DNA of 64,000 nt from contig NZ_BMTT01000003.1 of the NCBI RefSeq assembly GCF_014649815.1, forward strand, positions 434,001 through 498,000. Reading direction: 5' to 3'. The notes beneath the pieces are model-generated. The model saw nothing but the letters and a program-made list of their open reading frames with translations. It had not been told where the DNA came from and did not search any database. The position numbers and the translations under genes were made by a program. Within the stretch, counting starts at the first letter, position 1. The number at the start of each line of letters is the position of its first letter. This DNA is from Streptomyces mutabilis. GTDB lineage: Bacteria; Actinomycetota; Actinomycetes; Streptomycetales; Streptomycetaceae. Positions 33,966 to 42,463 of this stretch are shown here, one piece after another.

Positions 33966-34153
33966 GACGTTGGCTTTCTGTACTCGTACGGCCGGTGGCC
34001 GGGGCCGGGGGTACGGCGCCCGGTGATCAGCCTGCCACCCGGGCGGCGACGACGCCGACCGGTACGGCCGCAGGTGCGGCGGGGCCGCGGTCCACACCTC
34101 CCGCGGTCCGCACCTGCCGTTGTCCGTCCGCCCGCGTCCCGTACGGTACGGCC

Positions 34154-34609
34154 GTGAGCTCCTTCATCGACCCCACGGAAGACGCCGTTCCCGGCCAGTA
34201 CAACCCCTTCGCCACCACCGAGGCCGATCCCCGCGACGTGGGCCGGGTGCGGACCGAGTACTCCCCCGCGCACGACGGCGACCCCGATCCCGGCGAGATC
34301 GTCTGGACCTGGGTGCCCTACGAGGAGAACGACGGGCGGGGCAAGGACCGGCCGGTGCTGGTCGTCGCCCGTGAGACGGCCGGAACGCTGCTGGCGGTGC
34401 AGTTGTCGAGCCGGCGGCACGACGGCGACCGCGAGTGGGTGCCCATCGGGAGCGGACCCTGGGACCGTTCCGGGCGGGACTCCTGGGTGGACGTCGACCG
34501 GGTGCTGCGGCTCCACGACGCCGGAATGCGCCGCGAGGCGTGCGCCCTGGACCGGATGCGGTTCGACCTCGTGCGGAAGCGGCTGCGGGAACGCTACGGC
34601 TGGGCCTGA
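34154..34609 (+). CDS. PemK/MazF-family protein
   Basis: 151 residues from GTG 34154. The N-terminal 45 residues are acidic and disordered. The core GEIVWTWVPYEENDGRGKDRPVLVVARETAGTLLAVQLSSR, then WVPIGSGPWDRSGRDSWVDVDRVLRL, is the SH3-like barrel of MazF/PemK with the GRGKDRPVLVV loop where RNA and the antitoxin bind. No antitoxin-like small gene adjoins it, so it may be a solitary, non-toxic derivative as in many Streptomyces. Its end overlaps the convergent PARG-like gene by 16 bp. Confidence 0.8.
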   Translation: MSSFIDPTEDAVPGQYNPFATTEADPRDVGRVRTEYSPAHDGDPDPGEIVWTWVPYEENDGRGKDRPVLVVARETAGTLLAVQLSSRRHDGDREWVPIGSGPWDRSGRDSWVDVDRVLRLHDAGMRREACALDRMRFDLVRKRLRERYGWA

Positions 34610-35433
34610 GCGGGACGGCCCGCGCCCTCCGGGAAGGCGCGCGCGAACGCCTCCCGGACCGTGCCGCCCGGCGTGCGGTCCAGGATGCCGAACGCCACCC
34701 GCTCGAAGGCCGCCGAGAAGCGCCCGCCGGGGCCGAGCAGCGTCCGGAACGCGCCCGCGACCTGCGCGGGGTCGTTGCGGAACACGCCGCATCCCCAGGC
34801 CCCGAGCACGAGTCGCCGGTACCCGTGTGCGGTGGCCGTCTCCAGCACCCGCTCGGCGCGCGCGGCCAGCGCGGCGGGCAGTTCGGCGGCGCGCTCCGGG
34901 GCCGTGCGGAGCACCACCCCCGCGTTGGGCGCGGCGGCGGTGAGGAATCCGGCCGTGTACGGCTCGTCGAGCAGGTGGCCGCGGTCGTCACGGAAGACGG
35001 GGACGGCCGGCGAGTGGATGACGCGGTCCGTGTAGAACGGGTCGCGGTGGGCGCGGTGGTGGTCGTAGAACTCGCGGGTGCGCAGCAGGCAGGTGTACAG
35101 CGCGGAGGCCCGGCACAGGGCCTCCTCCTGGGCCTGGGCGCCGTTGAGGTAGCCGCCGCCCGGGTTGCGGGCGGAGGCGAAGTTGAGCACGGCGACCTCG
35201 CCGCCCAGGCGGCGGGCGGCCTCCAGGCTGCTCTCGCCGGTCACTTCGAAAACCGTCCGCGCCGGGGTGTACGGGGCCGGCTCCACGGGCTCCGGCCCGT
35301 ACATCCGGGTGCCCTCGCGTGCCTCGGCGACCGCGGCCGCGACGGACACCTCGCGCCCGTCGGATGCGCGGTAGTACCCCGCCGTCACGACCCGCTCGGT
35401 CTGCTGTGCGATGCCCCGCAGGCGCGCGCTCAC
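34594..35433 (-). CDS. PARG-like (TIGR02452) macrodomain hydrolase
   Basis: 279 residues, start taken as GTG 35431-35433 (VSARLRGIAQQTERVV). The signature VLNFASARNPGGGYLNGAQA followed by QEEALCRAS gives the GGG-x-QEE catalytic loop of microbial poly(ADP-ribose) glycohydrolase, with both glutamates. LVLGAWGCGVFRNDPAQVA is the phosphate-binding loop. The N-terminal helix set is complete. It should cleave ADP-ribose from proteins or polymers in the cytosol. It faces the PemK-like gene tail to tail. Confidence 0.88.
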   Translation of the reverse strand: MSARLRGIAQQTERVVTAGYYRASDGREVSVAAAVAEAREGTRMYGPEPVEPAPYTPARTVFEVTGESSLEAARRLGGEVAVLNFASARNPGGGYLNGAQAQEEALCRASALYTCLLRTREFYDHHRAHRDPFYTDRVIHSPAVPVFRDDRGHLLDEPYTAGFLTAAAPNAGVVLRTAPERAAELPAALAARAERVLETATAHGYRRLVLGAWGCGVFRNDPAQVAGAFRTLLGPGGRFSAAFERVAFGILDRTPGGTVREAFARAFPEGAGRPAQAQP

Positions 35434-35719
35434 GGCGACACCCCCGTGGACGCCATGGCCGCGCGCCGCGCGGTCTCCCCCGTCGTGCTCATGCGGTGAT
35501 CCTGGGTGATGCTGGTGCTGCGGTGCAACGGAGTTTCCCGGCCGGGGAACGACGGGGAACGCCCCCGGAAACGGACGGGACGCAAAGGTTGCCGAGCTGG
35601 AACGTCCCGTTATGCACCCTTGTGCGGAGCCCCACGAGGGTCTTGGGTGGGACGAGTGTGCCGACCCGGCCCGCTGCGAACGGGTCGGCGACATGGTGGA
35701 ATCTCAGGAGGATCCCGAC

Positions 35720-37021
35720 ATGTCCGATGCGGTAAGTGGCTGTGTCCAGCCACGCACCACTGTCACCGAAGCAGAGGTCGAGGCACTGGTCCACGGCATC
35801 TGCTTCAAGACCGGCCCGCCCCGGCGCCTCGGCGTCGAAGTGGAATGGCTTGTCCACGAGATGCACGCGCCACGGCTCCCCGTGGCACCCGAACGGCTCG
35901 AAGCGGCCTACGCCGCCCTGCGGACCGTGCCCCTCAGGTCCGCACTGACCGTCGAACCCGGCGGCCAGCTGGAGCTCAGCTCGCTGCCCGCCGCATCCTT
36001 GACGGAGTGCGTCGGCGCCGTCTCCGCCGACCTCGACGCCGTCCGTGCGGTCCTGCGCGAGGACGGTCTCGCCCTCGTCGGCCTCGGCCACGACCCCTGG
36101 CACACGCCCCGCCGCTTCCTGCGGCAGCCGCGCTACGACGCCATGGAGGCGTGCCTCGACCGCACCGGCCCCGCCGGGCGTTTCATGATGTGCACCTCCG
36201 CCTCCGTGCAGGTGTGTCTGGACGCCGGGCACGAGGAGCCCAGCCCCCTCGGGCATGTGCGCCGGTGGTGGCTGGCCCATCATCTGGGCGCGGTACTGCT
36301 GGCCGCGTTCGCGAACTCCCCGCTTGCCCGCGACCGGCCCACCGGCTGGCGGTCCACCCGTCAGCTGCGCTGGACGCAGATCGGCACCGGCCGGGCCGGC
36401 GGCCCCCCGCTGGACTCCGACCCCCGCGGCGCCTGGACCCGGCACGTCCTGGACGCCCCGGTGATGTGCGTACGCCGGGACGGCGGCCCCTGGGACGTGC
36501 CGGAGGGCATGACCTTCCGGGAGTGGATCCGCAACCGGACGCCGAGAGCGCCCACGCGGGAGGATCTGGACTACCACCTCACGACGCTGTTCCCGCCGGT
36601 CAGACCGCGTGGCCATCTGGAGCTGCGCATGATCGACGCACAGCCCGGGGACGACGGCTGGATCGTGCCGCTCGCCGTCACGGCGGCGCTGTTCGACGAC
36701 GCGGAGGCCACCGAGACGGCCTACCGGGCGGTGAAGCCCCTCGCCGAGCGCGCGCTCGGGCTGCCCGCCCCGCACAATCCGCTCTACCGGGACGCGGCCC
36801 GGTACGCGCTCACCGATCCGGAGCTGCGCGAGGCCGCCGTCACCTGCTTCACCGCGGCGCTGGCCGCCCTGCCCCGGCTCGGCGCCACCACCGGGACCAC
36901 GGACGCCGTCGCCGGGTACCTGGAGCGCTACGTCCTGCGGGGCCGCTGCCCCGCCGACGACCTGCTGGACGCGCCGGACCTCGCGGGCCGTGGCCCGCAC
37001 GGGAGGGAGACCCGCCCATGA
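35720..37021 (+). CDS. egtA: Glutamate-cysteine ligase EgtA
   Basis: 433 residues from ATG 35720 with a strong AGGAGGATCC site; the longer frame upstream is not used. The GCS2 core shows LGVEVEWLVHEM (residues 37-48), the catalytic VEPGGQLELSS near 79-89, FMMCTSASVQVCLD and RGHLELRMIDAQPGDDGW. It makes gamma-glutamylcysteine, the sulfur donor used by EgtB in ergothioneine synthesis. First gene of a four-gene operon, its stop overlapping the egtB start (ATGA). Confidence 0.93.
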   Translation: MSDAVSGCVQPRTTVTEAEVEALVHGICFKTGPPRRLGVEVEWLVHEMHAPRLPVAPERLEAAYAALRTVPLRSALTVEPGGQLELSSLPAASLTECVGAVSADLDAVRAVLREDGLALVGLGHDPWHTPRRFLRQPRYDAMEACLDRTGPAGRFMMCTSASVQVCLDAGHEEPSPLGHVRRWWLAHHLGAVLLAAFANSPLARDRPTGWRSTRQLRWTQIGTGRAGGPPLDSDPRGAWTRHVLDAPVMCVRRDGGPWDVPEGMTFREWIRNRTPRAPTREDLDYHLTTLFPPVRPRGHLELRMIDAQPGDDGWIVPLAVTAALFDDAEATETAYRAVKPLAERALGLPAPHNPLYRDAARYALTDPELREAAVTCFTAALAALPRLGATTGTTDAVAGYLERYVLRGRCPADDLLDAPDLAGRGPHGRETRP

Positions 37022-38388
37022 CCGACCCCGCCATGGACAACGCCACCGTCACCACCGCCGACAACACCGCCGCCGAGCCGCCCGTCGACGCCGAGATCCT
37101 GCGCGAGCGGGCCCTGGCCACGCTGGTCACCGCCCGCGACCGCACCACCCTGCTGACCAGTTGCGTCGAGGGTCCCGACCTGACCGCCCAGGTGTCGCCG
37201 CTGATGTCCCCGCTGGTGTGGGACCTTGCGCACATCGGCAACCAGGAGGAGCAGTGGCTGCTGCGCGCCGTCGCCGGGCACGAGGCGATCCGCCCCGAGA
37301 TAGACAGCTTGTACGACGCCTTCGAGCATCCGCGCGCCGAGCGGCCCGGACTGCCGCTGCTCCCGCCCGACGAGGCCCGCCGGTACGCGGCCGACGTGCG
37401 CGGCCGGGCGCTGGACGTGCTGGAGAGCACCGCGTTCCACGGGACTCGGCTGACGGAGGCGGGCTTCGCCTTCGGGATGATCGCCCAGCACGAGCAGCAG
37501 CACGACGAGACCATGCTCATCACCCACCAGCTCCGCAAGGGCCCCCCGGCCCTGACCGCGCCGGACCCGGAACCGGTACCGCTGTTCACCGGTCCCACCG
37601 AGGTCCTGGTGCCCGGCGGCCCGTTCGTGATGGGCACGTCGACCGAGCCGTGGGCGCTGGACAACGAACGCCCCGCGCACCGGCGCGAGGTGGCGCCCTT
37701 CCACCTCGACACCACACCGGTGACCAACGGCGCGTACCAGGCGTTCATCGACGACGGCGGCTACGACGACCCGCGCTGGTGGGCACCGGAGGGCTGGGAC
37801 CACGTCCGCAGGCACTCCGTCACCGCCCCGCTGTTCTGGCGCCGGGACGGCGGACAGTGGCTGCGGCGGCGCTTCGGGGTCACCGAGGTGGTGCCGGCCG
37901 ACGAGCCGGTGGTGCACGTGTGCTGGTACGAGGCCGACGCGTACGCCCGCTGGGCCGGGCGGCGGCTGCCGACCGAGGCGGAGTGGGAGAAGGCCGCCCG
38001 GTACGACCCGGCGGGCGACCGCGCCATGCGCTACCCGTGGGGCGACGCGGACCCGGGCCCGGAGCACGCCAACCTCGGCCAGCGCCACCTGCGTCCGGCG
38101 CCCGCCGGCAGCTACCCGGCCGGTGAGTCGCCGCTCGGTGTGCGGCAGTTGATCGGGGACGTCTGGGAGTGGACGTCGAGCGACTTCGCCCCGTACCCGG
38201 GCTTCAGGGCGTTTCCGTACAAGGAGTACTCGGAGGTGTTCTTCGGGCCCGACCACAAGGTGCTGCGCGGCGGGTCCTTCGCGGTGGACGCGGTGGCCTG
38301 CCGGGGCACGTTCCGCAACTGGGACTACCCGATCCGGCGGCAGATCTTCTCCGGGTTCCGCACCGCCCGTTCGGCGGAGGGTTGCTGA
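37018..38388 (+). CDS. egtB: Ergothioneine sulfoxide synthase EgtB
   Basis: 456 residues. The N-terminal DinB-like bundle holds the non-heme iron ligands: His72 in DLAHIGNQEEQW and His158 and His162 in AQHEQQHDETM. The C-terminal formylglycine-generating-enzyme domain (about 190-455) includes PGGPFVMGT, RRLPTEAEWEKAARY, GDVWEWTSSDF and VLRGGSF. It joins gamma-glutamylcysteine to trimethylhistidine using oxygen. Overlaps egtA by four and egtC by one base, so the three are translationally coupled. Confidence 0.95.
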   Translation: MTDPAMDNATVTTADNTAAEPPVDAEILRERALATLVTARDRTTLLTSCVEGPDLTAQVSPLMSPLVWDLAHIGNQEEQWLLRAVAGHEAIRPEIDSLYDAFEHPRAERPGLPLLPPDEARRYAADVRGRALDVLESTAFHGTRLTEAGFAFGMIAQHEQQHDETMLITHQLRKGPPALTAPDPEPVPLFTGPTEVLVPGGPFVMGTSTEPWALDNERPAHRREVAPFHLDTTPVTNGAYQAFIDDGGYDDPRWWAPEGWDHVRRHSVTAPLFWRRDGGQWLRRRFGVTEVVPADEPVVHVCWYEADAYARWAGRRLPTEAEWEKAARYDPAGDRAMRYPWGDADPGPEHANLGQRHLRPAPAGSYPAGESPLGVRQLIGDVWEWTSSDFAPYPGFRAFPYKEYSEVFFGPDHKVLRGGSFAVDAVACRGTFRNWDYPIRRQIFSGFRTARSAEGC

Positions 38389-39188
38389 TGTGCCGTCACC
38401 TGGCCTACGTGGGACCGGAGGAACTGATCGGCCGGCTCGTGGTGGCGCCGCCGCACGGTCTGTACCGCCAGTCATGGGCGCCCCGGCACCAGCGGTACGG
38501 CACGGTCAACGCCGACGGGTTCGGCGTCGGCTGGTACGCCGGGGGCGACCCGGTGCCGGCGCGCTACCGGCGGGCCGGTCCCGTCTGGGCGGACCAGTCC
38601 TTCGCCGACCTGGCCCGGGTGGTGCGGACCGGCGCGCTGCTGGCCGCCGTGCGCGACGCGACGCTCTCGGGCGCCGACGCGGAGGCCGCCGCCGCCCCGT
38701 TCGCCTCGGGGGTCTGGCTGTTCAGTCACAACGGCGCGGTGGCGGGCTGGCCGGGGTCACTGGCCCGGGTGTCCGGGACGCTGCCGCCCGAGGACCTGCT
38801 GGCGCTGGAGGCCCGCAACGACTCGGCGCTGGTGTGGGCGCTGGTGCTGGCCCGGCTGCGGGCCGGGGACGACCCGGGCAGGGCGCTCGCCGAGACGGTG
38901 ACGGAGGTCGCCGCGGCGGCCCCCGCATCCCGCCTCAACCTGCTGCTGACCGACGGCGCCGGCGTCACGGCCACCACCTGGGGCGACACCCTGTGGTACC
39001 TGAGGCGGCCAGGCGGCGGCACGGTCGTCGCCTCGGAGCCGTACGACGACGACCCGCGCTGGCAGGAGGTCCCCGACCGCACCCTGCTCGCGGCGAGCGG
39101 CACCGACGTGCTGCTCACCCCGCTGAAGGACCCGGGCGGCGACGCCCTCGCAAACGCTTTCGCCTCCCCGAAGGAGCCCCGCACGTGA
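38388..39188 (+). CDS. egtC: Gamma-glutamyl hydrolase EgtC
   Basis: 266 residues; ATG 38388 overlaps the egtB stop as TGATG. Cys2, exposed after Met removal, is the class II amidohydrolase nucleophile (MCRHLAYVG), with NADGFGVGWY, WLFSHNGAVAGW and an active-site LNLLLTDGAG stretch completing the Ntn fold. It removes glutamate from the EgtB product. The stop overlaps the egtD start by four bases (GTGA). Confidence 0.95.
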   Translation: MCRHLAYVGPEELIGRLVVAPPHGLYRQSWAPRHQRYGTVNADGFGVGWYAGGDPVPARYRRAGPVWADQSFADLARVVRTGALLAAVRDATLSGADAEAAAAPFASGVWLFSHNGAVAGWPGSLARVSGTLPPEDLLALEARNDSALVWALVLARLRAGDDPGRALAETVTEVAAAAPASRLNLLLTDGAGVTATTWGDTLWYLRRPGGGTVVASEPYDDDPRWQEVPDRTLLAASGTDVLLTPLKDPGGDALANAFASPKEPRT

Positions 39189-40147
39189 GCCCGTTCCGCC
39201 TCACCCGCACGCTGCCCGAGGACGCCGCGGACGCCGCCCTGCGCGACGACGTCCTGGCCGGGCTGACGAGCACGCCGAAGTGGCTGCCGCCGAAGTGGTT
39301 CTACGACGCGCGCGGCAGCGAGCTGTTCGAGGAGATCACCTCGCTGGCCGAGTACTACCCGACCCGGGCCGAGCGGGAGATCCTCGTCGACCGGGCCGGC
39401 GATATCGCCGCGGCGACCGGCGCCCGCACCCTGGTGGAGCTGGGCTCGGGTTCCTCGGAGAAGACGCGGTTCCTGCTCGACGCGCTGACCGGGCTGCGCG
39501 GCTACGTCCCGGTCGACGTCAGCGAGAGCGCCCTCACCCAGGCCGGCCGGGCGCTCGTCGCCGAGCGGCCGGGCCTCGAAGTGCACGCGCTGATCGCCGA
39601 CTTCACCGCAGACTTGACGCTGCCCGACACGCCGGGCCCCCGGCTGGTGGCGTTCCTCGGCGGCACGATCGGCAACCTGCTGCCCGACGAGCGCGCCGCG
39701 TTCCTGGCCGCCGTCCGGGCCCTGCTCTCGCCCGGCGACGCCCTGCTGCTGGGCACGGACCTGGTCAAGGACGAACAGGTGCTGGTCCGGGCGTACGACG
39801 ACGCTGCCGGGGTGACGGCCGCGTTCAACAAGAACGTGCTGTCCGTGATCAACCGGGAGCTGGTGGCCGACTTCGCGCCCGCCGCCTTCGAGCACGTGGC
39901 GCTGTGGAACGCGGAACGGGAGTGGATCGAGATGCGGCTGCGCTCGCGCACCGCGCAGACGGTCAAGATCCAGGAGCTCGACCTGACCGTGGACTTCGCG
40001 GCCGGGGAGGAGCTGCGCACCGAGGTGTCCGCGAAGTTCCGGCGGGACGGCGTGCGCGACGAACTGGCGGGGGCCGGGCTGGAACTGACCCACTGGTGGA
40101 CGGACGGCGGGGACCGGTTCGCGCTGTCGCTGAGCGTGGTGCGCTGA
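39185..40147 (+). CDS. egtD: Histidine trimethyltransferase EgtD
   Basis: 320 residues from GTG 39185. The opening WLPPKWFYDARGSELFEEITSLAEYYPTRAEREIL is the hallmark of EgtD. The SAM site is TLVELGSGSSEKTRFLLDAL, followed by YVPVDVSESAL, and FLGGTIGNL closes the histidine pocket. It trimethylates histidine to hercynine with three SAM, the first committed step. With egtA-C this gives a complete pathway up to the C-S lyase EgtE, whose gene is not recognisable in the window. Confidence 0.95.
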   Translation: MSPFRLTRTLPEDAADAALRDDVLAGLTSTPKWLPPKWFYDARGSELFEEITSLAEYYPTRAEREILVDRAGDIAAATGARTLVELGSGSSEKTRFLLDALTGLRGYVPVDVSESALTQAGRALVAERPGLEVHALIADFTADLTLPDTPGPRLVAFLGGTIGNLLPDERAAFLAAVRALLSPGDALLLGTDLVKDEQVLVRAYDDAAGVTAAFNKNVLSVINRELVADFAPAAFEHVALWNAEREWIEMRLRSRTAQTVKIQELDLTVDFAAGEELRTEVSAKFRRDGVRDELAGAGLELTHWWTDGGDRFALSLSVVR

Positions 40148-40166
40148 CCCGCGGGCGCGCGGGTCA
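40145..40166. terminator. Palindromic terminator containing two stop codons
   Basis: TGACCCGCG and CGCGGGTCA pair perfectly around GGCG. The first TGA is the egtD stop and the complementary TCA is the stop of the convergent sugar-binding gene. Confidence 0.7.
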
Positions 40167-41423
40167 GGCGTCCAGGTCCAGCAGCCCGGTGATGCGGTCG
40201 GAGGCCTTCCGGGCCTCCGACTCCGCGTCGCCCCCGGTGAGTACCCTCGTCATGTACTCCTTGAGCGGGTTGTCCGCCTCCACCGCGCCCCACCGGGGCG
40301 TACCGGGGGTCGCGCGGCCCTGTGCGGCACCGGCCGCCATGGCGGCGACCCCCTCCTCACCCGCGACGGCGTCGGCGAGGGACTTCTTGTTCGGGACGTA
40401 GTTCATGGTGCGGGCCAGGTCGGTGTTCCACTTGGTGCCGACCAGCGCCTCGACGACGGCGAGGGCTCCGTCGTGCTCGTCGGTGTTCTTCGGTACGACG
40501 AGGTCGGAGCCGCCGGTGAAGACGGCGCCGGGCTTGTCGGCGGTCCTGCCGGGCACCGGGAAGAAGCCCAGTCTGCCCTTGAGTTCGGGGTTCTCGTGCA
40601 CGATGGACCGGGCGAGTCCCGGCACCGCGACGATCTGCGCGACGCGCTCCTTCGCGAATACCCCCGACTGCGGCGGGTGTTCCTCGTCGGCGTCGACCGG
40701 TCCGTCGCCCAGGGCCTGCAGTTCACGGTAGAAGTCCATTCCGCGCAGGGCGGCCTCGGAGTCCAGGGCGCCCTTCCAGGTACCGCCTTTCTCCTCGGCC
40801 AGTTCGCCGCCCTCGTCCCAGATGAAGCCGGAGAGCGTGTACCAGTCCTGCCCGGCCAGGTAGATGCCCTGGTCACCGCCCGAGTCGAGTTTCTCGGTCG
40901 CGGCGAGCCACTCCTCGCGGGTGCGGGGCGGCTCGGTGATCCCGGCCTTCTCGAAGAGGTCCTTGCGGTAGATGACCACGCGGTTGGCGGCGTACCAGGG
41001 GATGCCGAACTGCCGGGACATCCACTGCCCCGGTTCGGCGAGGCCCGGCAGCCAGTCCTCCATGCCCCAGTCCCGCATCGACTCCAGCGTCAGATCCTGG
41101 AGCCGACCGCCCTCGGCGTACTGCGGGACCTGTGTGTTGCCCACCTCGATGACGTCGGGCCCGTCGGTGCGGTCGGTCTTCAGGGCCGTCTGCACCTTGT
41201 CGCCGATCCCGGTCCACTCCTGGATCCGGATGTCGAGGTCGAGGCCGGGGTGATCCCGCTCGAACCCCTCGGTGAACCGCTTCAGGAAGTCCTGGGAGGC
41301 GCTGTCCTTCATCAGCCAGACGGTGACGGTGCGCCGCTCGTCCGCGCCGTCCTGCGACGTCAGGCCGCAGCCACTGGCGAGGGAGGCGGACACACAGACG
41401 AGGGCGAGGAGGCGACGACTCAC
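40164..41423 (-). CDS. Extracellular sugar-binding lipoprotein (ABC family 1), orphan
   Basis: 419 residues from GTG 41421-41423 with AAGGA upstream. Signal peptide with lipobox LASGC (cysteine 19). The mature domain is a family 1 solute-binding protein: TVTVWLMKDSASQDFLKRF, DVIEVGNTQVPQYAEGGRLQDLT, WYTLSGFIWDEGGELAEE, and GSDLVVPKNTDEHDGALAVVEALV. Such proteins deliver oligosaccharides, often chito- or N-acetylglucosamine oligomers, to ABC permeases. No permease or ATPase gene is adjacent. A DasR-like palindrome sits in the promoter. Confidence 0.9.
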   Translation of the reverse strand: MSRRLLALVCVSASLASGCGLTSQDGADERRTVTVWLMKDSASQDFLKRFTEGFERDHPGLDLDIRIQEWTGIGDKVQTALKTDRTDGPDVIEVGNTQVPQYAEGGRLQDLTLESMRDWGMEDWLPGLAEPGQWMSRQFGIPWYAANRVVIYRKDLFEKAGITEPPRTREEWLAATEKLDSGGDQGIYLAGQDWYTLSGFIWDEGGELAEEKGGTWKGALDSEAALRGMDFYRELQALGDGPVDADEEHPPQSGVFAKERVAQIVAVPGLARSIVHENPELKGRLGFFPVPGRTADKPGAVFTGGSDLVVPKNTDEHDGALAVVEALVGTKWNTDLARTMNYVPNKKSLADAVAGEEGVAAMAAGAAQGRATPGTPRWGAVEADNPLKEYMTRVLTGGDAESEARKASDRITGLLDLDA

Positions 41424-41538
41424 GGAGGGTCCTTCAGTCTGACGGACAGGGGGCGCACGCGGACGGGGATGTCCGGCGCACGCGAAGGGAGACCCGACGT
41501 GGGGGGAGACGAGCCCGATGCTCGAACGGGTGTCTGGA

Positions 41539-41567
41539 ATTTTGGTATGGACCAATGCCGAGGTCAA
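41539..41567 (-). promoter_or_regulatory. Promoter with DasR-like operator
   Basis: On the minus strand TTGACC (41562-41567) and CAAAAT (41539-41544) are 17 bp apart. Across the spacer and -10 lies TTGGTATGGACCAA (41542-41555), whose TGGT-N4-ACCA arms match the DasR responsive element, core TGGTCTAGACCA. DasR is the GntR repressor of chitin and N-acetylglucosamine uptake genes. The site is about 120-130 bp upstream of the lipoprotein start. Confidence 0.65.
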
Positions 41568-41676
41568 GGGGTGACGGTCGGTCGCTCCACCGGTTCCCGA
41601 CGCCTCGCGCCACGTCGCGGCTTGGGGCACGGTGGAATGACACGGCACACCGCCGCCCGCGGAAGGGAGCACCCGC

Positions 41677-41892
41677 ATGTCGAACCACACCTACCGGGTC
41701 ACCGAGATCGTCGGTACCTCGCCCGACGGCGTCGACCAGGCCATCCGCAACGGCATCACCCGTGCCTCGCGGACCCTGCGCAATCTGGACTGGTTCGAGG
41801 TGACCCAGGTGCGCGGCCAGATCGAGGAGGGCGAGATCGCGCACTGGCAGGTCGGCCTGAAGCTCGGCTTCCGCCTGGAGGAGACGGACTGA
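41677..41892 (+). CDS. Dodecin (flavin-storage protein)
   Basis: 71 residues from ATG 41677 with GAAGGGAG upstream. The whole protein is dodecin: YRVTEIVGTSPDGVDQAIRNGITRASRTLRNLDWFEVTQVRGQIEEGEIAHWQVGLKLGFRLE. The central tryptophan W39 would stack on flavin. Dodecins form twelve-subunit shells that store or scavenge FMN or riboflavin. Single gene. Confidence 0.93.
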   Translation: MSNHTYRVTEIVGTSPDGVDQAIRNGITRASRTLRNLDWFEVTQVRGQIEEGEIAHWQVGLKLGFRLEETD

Positions 41893-41913
41893 CGTCGGCG
41901 AGGACCCGGGCGG

Positions 41914-42405
41914 TCAGGCGCGGCCCTCCCGCTCCTGCGCCACCCGCAGCTCGGCCGACCGGGCCGCCCAGCGGGCCCGCACCACGGCGAACCCGGCCCG
42001 TTCGGCGTCGGCGCAGACCAGATCGTCGTCGTCCACCAGGACCCTGACCTCGCGGGTCCGGGCGAGCCGCCGCAGGATCTCCAGCTTGGTGCGCCGGGCG
42101 GGCCGCCGGTCGGCGTTGCCCCGCATGTGCACGGCCCCGTCCGGCAGGCCGTGCGCGGCCAGCCAGTCGAGCGTGCCGCGCCGGCAGCGTTCGGGCCGCC
42201 CGGTCAGATAGACGATCTCGCACTCCTCGGCGCTCTCCCGCACCAGCGCGATGCCCTCGGCGAGCGGCGGGTCGTGCGGCGCGGCGGCGAAGAAGGCGTC
42301 CCAGTCACGGGGCCGGCGCTCCAGGTACCGCTGTCGGTGCGCGGTGTCGGCGAGGGTGTTGTCCAGGTCGAACACGGCCACCGGGGGCTTCTCGCTGCGG
42401 GTCAC
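41914..42405 (-). CDS. HAD-family phosphatase (acid phosphatase-like)
   Basis: 163 residues. HAD motif I is AVFDLDNTLADTAHRQ (residues 10-25, two aspartates). Motif II is VYLTGRPERCRRGTLDWLAAHGL near 65-87, and the motif III/IV region carries K (TKLEILRRLA) and VLVDDDDLVCADAERAG. The swivel resembles the 5-prime-phosphatase/polynucleotide-kinase phosphatase end (PNKP-type) seen with WDAFF. Acts on a small phosphoester; substrate unknown. Confidence 0.85.
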   Translation of the reverse strand: MTRSEKPPVAVFDLDNTLADTAHRQRYLERRPRDWDAFFAAAPHDPPLAEGIALVRESAEECEIVYLTGRPERCRRGTLDWLAAHGLPDGAVHMRGNADRRPARRTKLEILRRLARTREVRVLVDDDDLVCADAERAGFAVVRARWAARSAELRVAQEREGRA

Positions 42406-42463
42406 CCGCCCACCCTAGAACGCGCCGCGGGAATCCTGGCGCCGCCCAGGCGTTGAACCCGGT

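Noticed and set aside
34154-34609. A complete type II toxin-antitoxin module
   Set aside because: No small antitoxin-like gene adjoins the PemK-like gene on either side.
35433-35719. SigR promoter for the egt operon
   Set aside because: A GGAAA ... GTTG pair exists but the hexamer and 16-bp spacing do not match the SigR consensus, unlike the trxC site.
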